Positions 61,075 to 64,000 of a stretch of DNA of 64,000 bases are shown here, one piece after another (position 1 is the first letter of the stretch; every line of letters begins with the position of its first letter). The position numbers and the translations under genes are program-made. A model generated the notes under the pieces. That model had not been told where the DNA came from. It saw only the letters and a program-made list of their open reading frames with translations, and searched no databases. Origin of the DNA: Sipunculus nudus (taxonomy: Eukaryota > Annelida > Sipuncula > Golfingiida > Sipunculidae); the NCBI GenBank assembly GCA_026874595.1, contig CM049306.1:12423019-12487018 (forward strand), read 5' to 3'.

Positions 61075-63016
61075 TTATTTGTGTGCTTCTGCTTGTTGTC
61101 TCCGATTGTGGGATATTTATATAAGAACAGATTAATAAAAATCCGTTACTGTATTTACATTCATGAATGGGAATACAGTCGGTAGATTCATGAATACTTA
61201 CATGGGAAACACCACCTGATGTATGAAAAATGCATAACTTGACAACTGCTTGTCTGTGGATTTATGACCCACCAAAGGTTGTTTCTGATAAAAAAAAAAG
61301 AGGACGCATGCGCAAAACAATAATGATTCATTTTTACGGCAAAAGTAACTTTCATCACAAATATAAGAATACTACTTTATCCTCAAGAAGCAAGCAAAAT
61401 AAAATCACGGCCAAAGTGATATTTTTTTTTTTTGAATCTTATTATTGTTTGACATTCATAAATAGTTCTACAAAGGGGGCTTTGATTAATCTAGCTTTTT
61501 TATTCACTTAGTGAACGTTTCTGAATGAACTTCTGAGTGTTTTATTGACATGGTGACTACTGAGTTCCTCAGTCACGCCCACTCACTGGTATTAATCTTG
61601 TTGTGGCCAAAATAAGAGCATAAAGATAACAATTAAACATCTTACACATAAAAAATATACTTGGTTTATTTATTTATGTATATCAAAATAATTATACAGG
61701 GTAACCACTTCAGTTATAAAAACTGTTCTTACACAGGGCCCTGTCATTATGCAATATGATAAAATATACATAAAATGATAAAATTTACAATAGTCTTATG
61801 ATATGGTGAAAGCACTAATTTTACAAGTACAGAAATATGATGTATTACATATCAGAAAATAATTATTGCATATATATCATAATGCTCAAGCCCCATCCTA
61901 AAGTAAAAATCACAAGTAAGTTAATTATACAATCACGTCAAAACTGTGTGTCAGTTGACATAAAATGATTAAACATGGCATAATCAAAATATACTCCGCA
62001 CATCGCAATTCAAAAGGGGATCATTTATATAGTAAAAAGATAATGTTATTAAAAGTTTCTCTTCAATTATACAAAACTAAGAAATTAAAAGGAAAGCTTT
62101 TACCTTTCGTTTGAAAGTTGGTAATGATTGTAAAGACCTGGTGTCTTAAGGTAATGAGTTTCAAACAGAAGGACCTTGGTAAGAAAAGCTTTTTCTGTAG
62201 TACTAATTTCTCGGTTTCGGCACTGATAGGAGGCCTCACGCTGCAGATCTATTAACATAGTTGTGGATATCATTGACAAACATAAAAATTGTAAGGATTG
62301 TAAATGCGAATTTGATGAACATTTCTAAACACGAAATTAGGTTGTGGTTCTTTATAAATTCCATTATTTGATTTTTTATTAATTTTTCAAGAATATTTGC
62401 AACATGTGGAATAATTGAAATGGGTCAATAATTTATCGTTTCATTATATTTTCCTTTTAATTCTTGTCTTCCTCTAATCAAATGGTACCAGCCATAATAT
62501 ATAAATACACTCTGTAATCAGGCATTTTGGAAAGTACTGAAACTTCCAGGCATTACGCATAACAAAGCAAAATATGTAATATAATATTCTCAATTTCTTG
62601 TGCCGTATTTTCCAGCACGATTTATTATTATAGGCATTCAAATTATGGATCTTGCTGAAGTATAGTTTTATCTGCTGGCTTTGAAATTTGGCAATGATTT
62701 GCATACTCCGATCGATTTGATAAAAACCATATGCGCGCCACATCATGTCGGTTTCACCATCGTCGTTTTCTACATTGATCTACTGATGTGCTAAGAACTG
62801 GCCAGCCCACACTTTACCCTTCCTTTGAATATAATGGATACAGAGGGTACCATTTGTAATTAACCTCTGTCAGGCTTTAATGCATGATATCTGGCAAACT
62901 CTGACAAGTTGTTGAAAATACATCAGGAGCCAGCCACTGGTTTCATCCGCTTATCTACTCTTCTGACGGAAATATAGTGTCTTTTTGTATATAACTGAAT
63001 GATGGATAACTGTTAG
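61075..63016. other. Non-coding stretch
   Basis: AT-rich throughout. Open frames at 61230-61511 and 62474-62746 are without domains. Confidence 0.5.
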
Positions 63017-63104
63017 TTCTGGCTCGTCTGGTCAGACGGGGGATCGAGGGTTCGAATATCAGCCGAGGAATCATAAGATTTTCATGGTAGCCCCCCCCCC
63101 CCCC
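63010..63104 (+). mobile_element. Second tRNA-like SINE head, followed by C14 run
   Basis: An A-box-like TGGCTCGTCTGG at 63020-63031 and a B-box-like GGTTCGAATAT at 63049-63059 are close together, as in a short tRNA-derived SINE head. The last two B-box bases deviate from consensus. A C14 homopolymer lies at 63091-63104. No acceptor stem is found, so it is not a tRNA gene. Confidence 0.45.
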
Positions 63105-63335
63105 AACCCCAGGGTGAGCGCTCCGCAGTGGGAAGACTGGCCAACGGTGGTGTTTCACTCACAGACATATGCGCCTTTGGGGGTTCCTCGGTGTTATTTC
63201 CAAGCAAAGGACTAGTTACACGCTGAGGACCGACGGTTGCGGTAACCTTAGACCCAATGTTACCACCATGTCACTAAGTCCGAAACCTAAACTGAATCTT
63301 ACTGATGAACATATACATAGATGAGCCAGCATAAT

Positions 63336-64000
63336 CAGTGACCCATGGACCATGACGCTCAGCTATAGACATATGTTACTAGAGGCCATAGGGAACATAG
63401 AAATATGTCACTTAATCTAGTGTTTCCAAGGAAAGTTTACCACAACAGTTTATGTGTAATATTTGAACGTCTCAAGCTCAATGCTTATAATTAACGTCCT
63501 GTTATGGGTCAGACTTCTGAACTTCTTTTTTTACATTATTTCCATCCCGATCTTCTGAGAAATCTCATTATGCCTGTTGTGGAGCTGGAACTTTGTGACA
63601 GCTACGATTTGTGCCCTGCGTTGGGATAAACCAATGCTATTTGAAAAACTACTAGTAATAATGATGTTAAAATTCTTATAGACCGACCAGCACAGAAAAT
63701 ACTATTTCAATTCATCAATCTATTCCTTTGAGATCTGGTCGTTCGCATGTATGTTTTAGTATCAACAACCTTCAGAGCTACTGAAACCTATGTTTTCTTC
63801 CATAACTCGGATAACTTACGTCACAGTCAATTAACCATAACATTCCACTGATGACCTATAAGGACCATTCATCGTGTGAAGCATGAATTTGTGCCCTTTT
63901 AAATTTCGGATAATAGGGTTGTAATTTGTCATTCTCAAAAATTCAAGTAAAAAAGTGTAATAATAAAAATATTGCAGTTGGCGCCACCTGTATGCTGCAG
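63336..64000 (+). repeat. Copy of the 34-40 kb interspersed repeat family
   Basis: GTGACCCATGGACCATGACG followed by CTCAGCT at 63338-63365 matches 39095-39128. A TGGCGCCACC core at 63979-63988 is preceded by an A-rich TAATAAAAATATTGCAG lead and followed by CTGCAG, like 39333. The element runs off the right edge of the window. Confidence 0.65.

Noticed and set aside
1-64000. CRISPR arrays, operons, bacterial or plasmid features
   Set aside because: No regularly spaced identical repeats with unique spacers, no ribosome-binding-site-led gene series. Composition and element content are those of an animal nuclear genome.

Overview
This is a window of animal nuclear DNA, most likely from a mollusc or a related lophotrochozoan. 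It is AT-rich and gene-poor. It carries splice-type signals and many (AT)n microsatellites, tRNA-derived SINE-like heads and decayed LINE, Helitron and MULE fragments. Its one convincing gene encodes a class A peptide-receptor-like GPCR of the FMRFamide-receptor type, a group that is expanded in molluscs. There is no sign of operons, bacterial genes, CRISPR arrays, rRNA or functional tRNA genes. The species assignment is inference.

Layout. 0-8.6 kb: non-coding, with an inverted repeat pair (1.95/3.13 kb), a tRNA-like SINE head between two (AT)n arrays (6.0-6.2 kb) and a foldback element (7.43-7.74 kb). 8.6-13.8 kb: two duplicated segments, A (8.67 and 13.53 kb) and B (9.47 and 12.01 kb). Between the B copies lies an 850-bp block bounded by a 13-bp direct repeat. 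13.8-28.8 kb: mostly featureless, with (AT)n arrays, a paralogous pair of about 170 bp (18.84/23.94 kb) and a 111-bp tandem duplication (25.8 kb). 28.9-30.0 kb: a reverse-transcriptase pseudogene of a CR1/L2-like LINE on the minus strand. 30.5-34.2 kb: simple repeats and a degenerate minisatellite. 34.2-40.7 kb: a dense cluster of diverged interspersed repeats sharing a palindromic TGGCGCCACC core and nuclear-receptor half-sites, plus a near-identical 400-bp duplication (35.5 and 38.0 kb) whose second copy has an 8-bp target-site duplication. 42.6-47.1 kb: Helitron-related sequence. It includes a PIF1-like helicase C-terminal fragment, a textbook 3' hairpin followed by CTAG^T, and possibly a second terminus at 42.7 kb. 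48.64-48.9 kb: MULE transposase remnant on the minus strand. 52.68-54.23 kb: the GPCR, with a candidate 3' splice site, an 8-codon upstream ORF whose stop overlaps the main ATG (ATGA), and a poly(A) signal. 55-64 kb: non-coding, with two (AT)n arrays, long C runs, a second SINE-like head (63.0 kb) and another copy of the 34-40 kb repeat family at the right edge.

The genes do not work together as a system. There is one intact receptor gene in a landscape of mobile-element debris. The most notable observations are the ATGA-overlapping uORF and unusual core residues of the GPCR, the young 400-bp duplicated element, the Helitron helicase with its matching terminus, and duplicated segments A/B with parallel open frames and a shared CRE palindrome. 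All alignments were made by eye. No database search was run.
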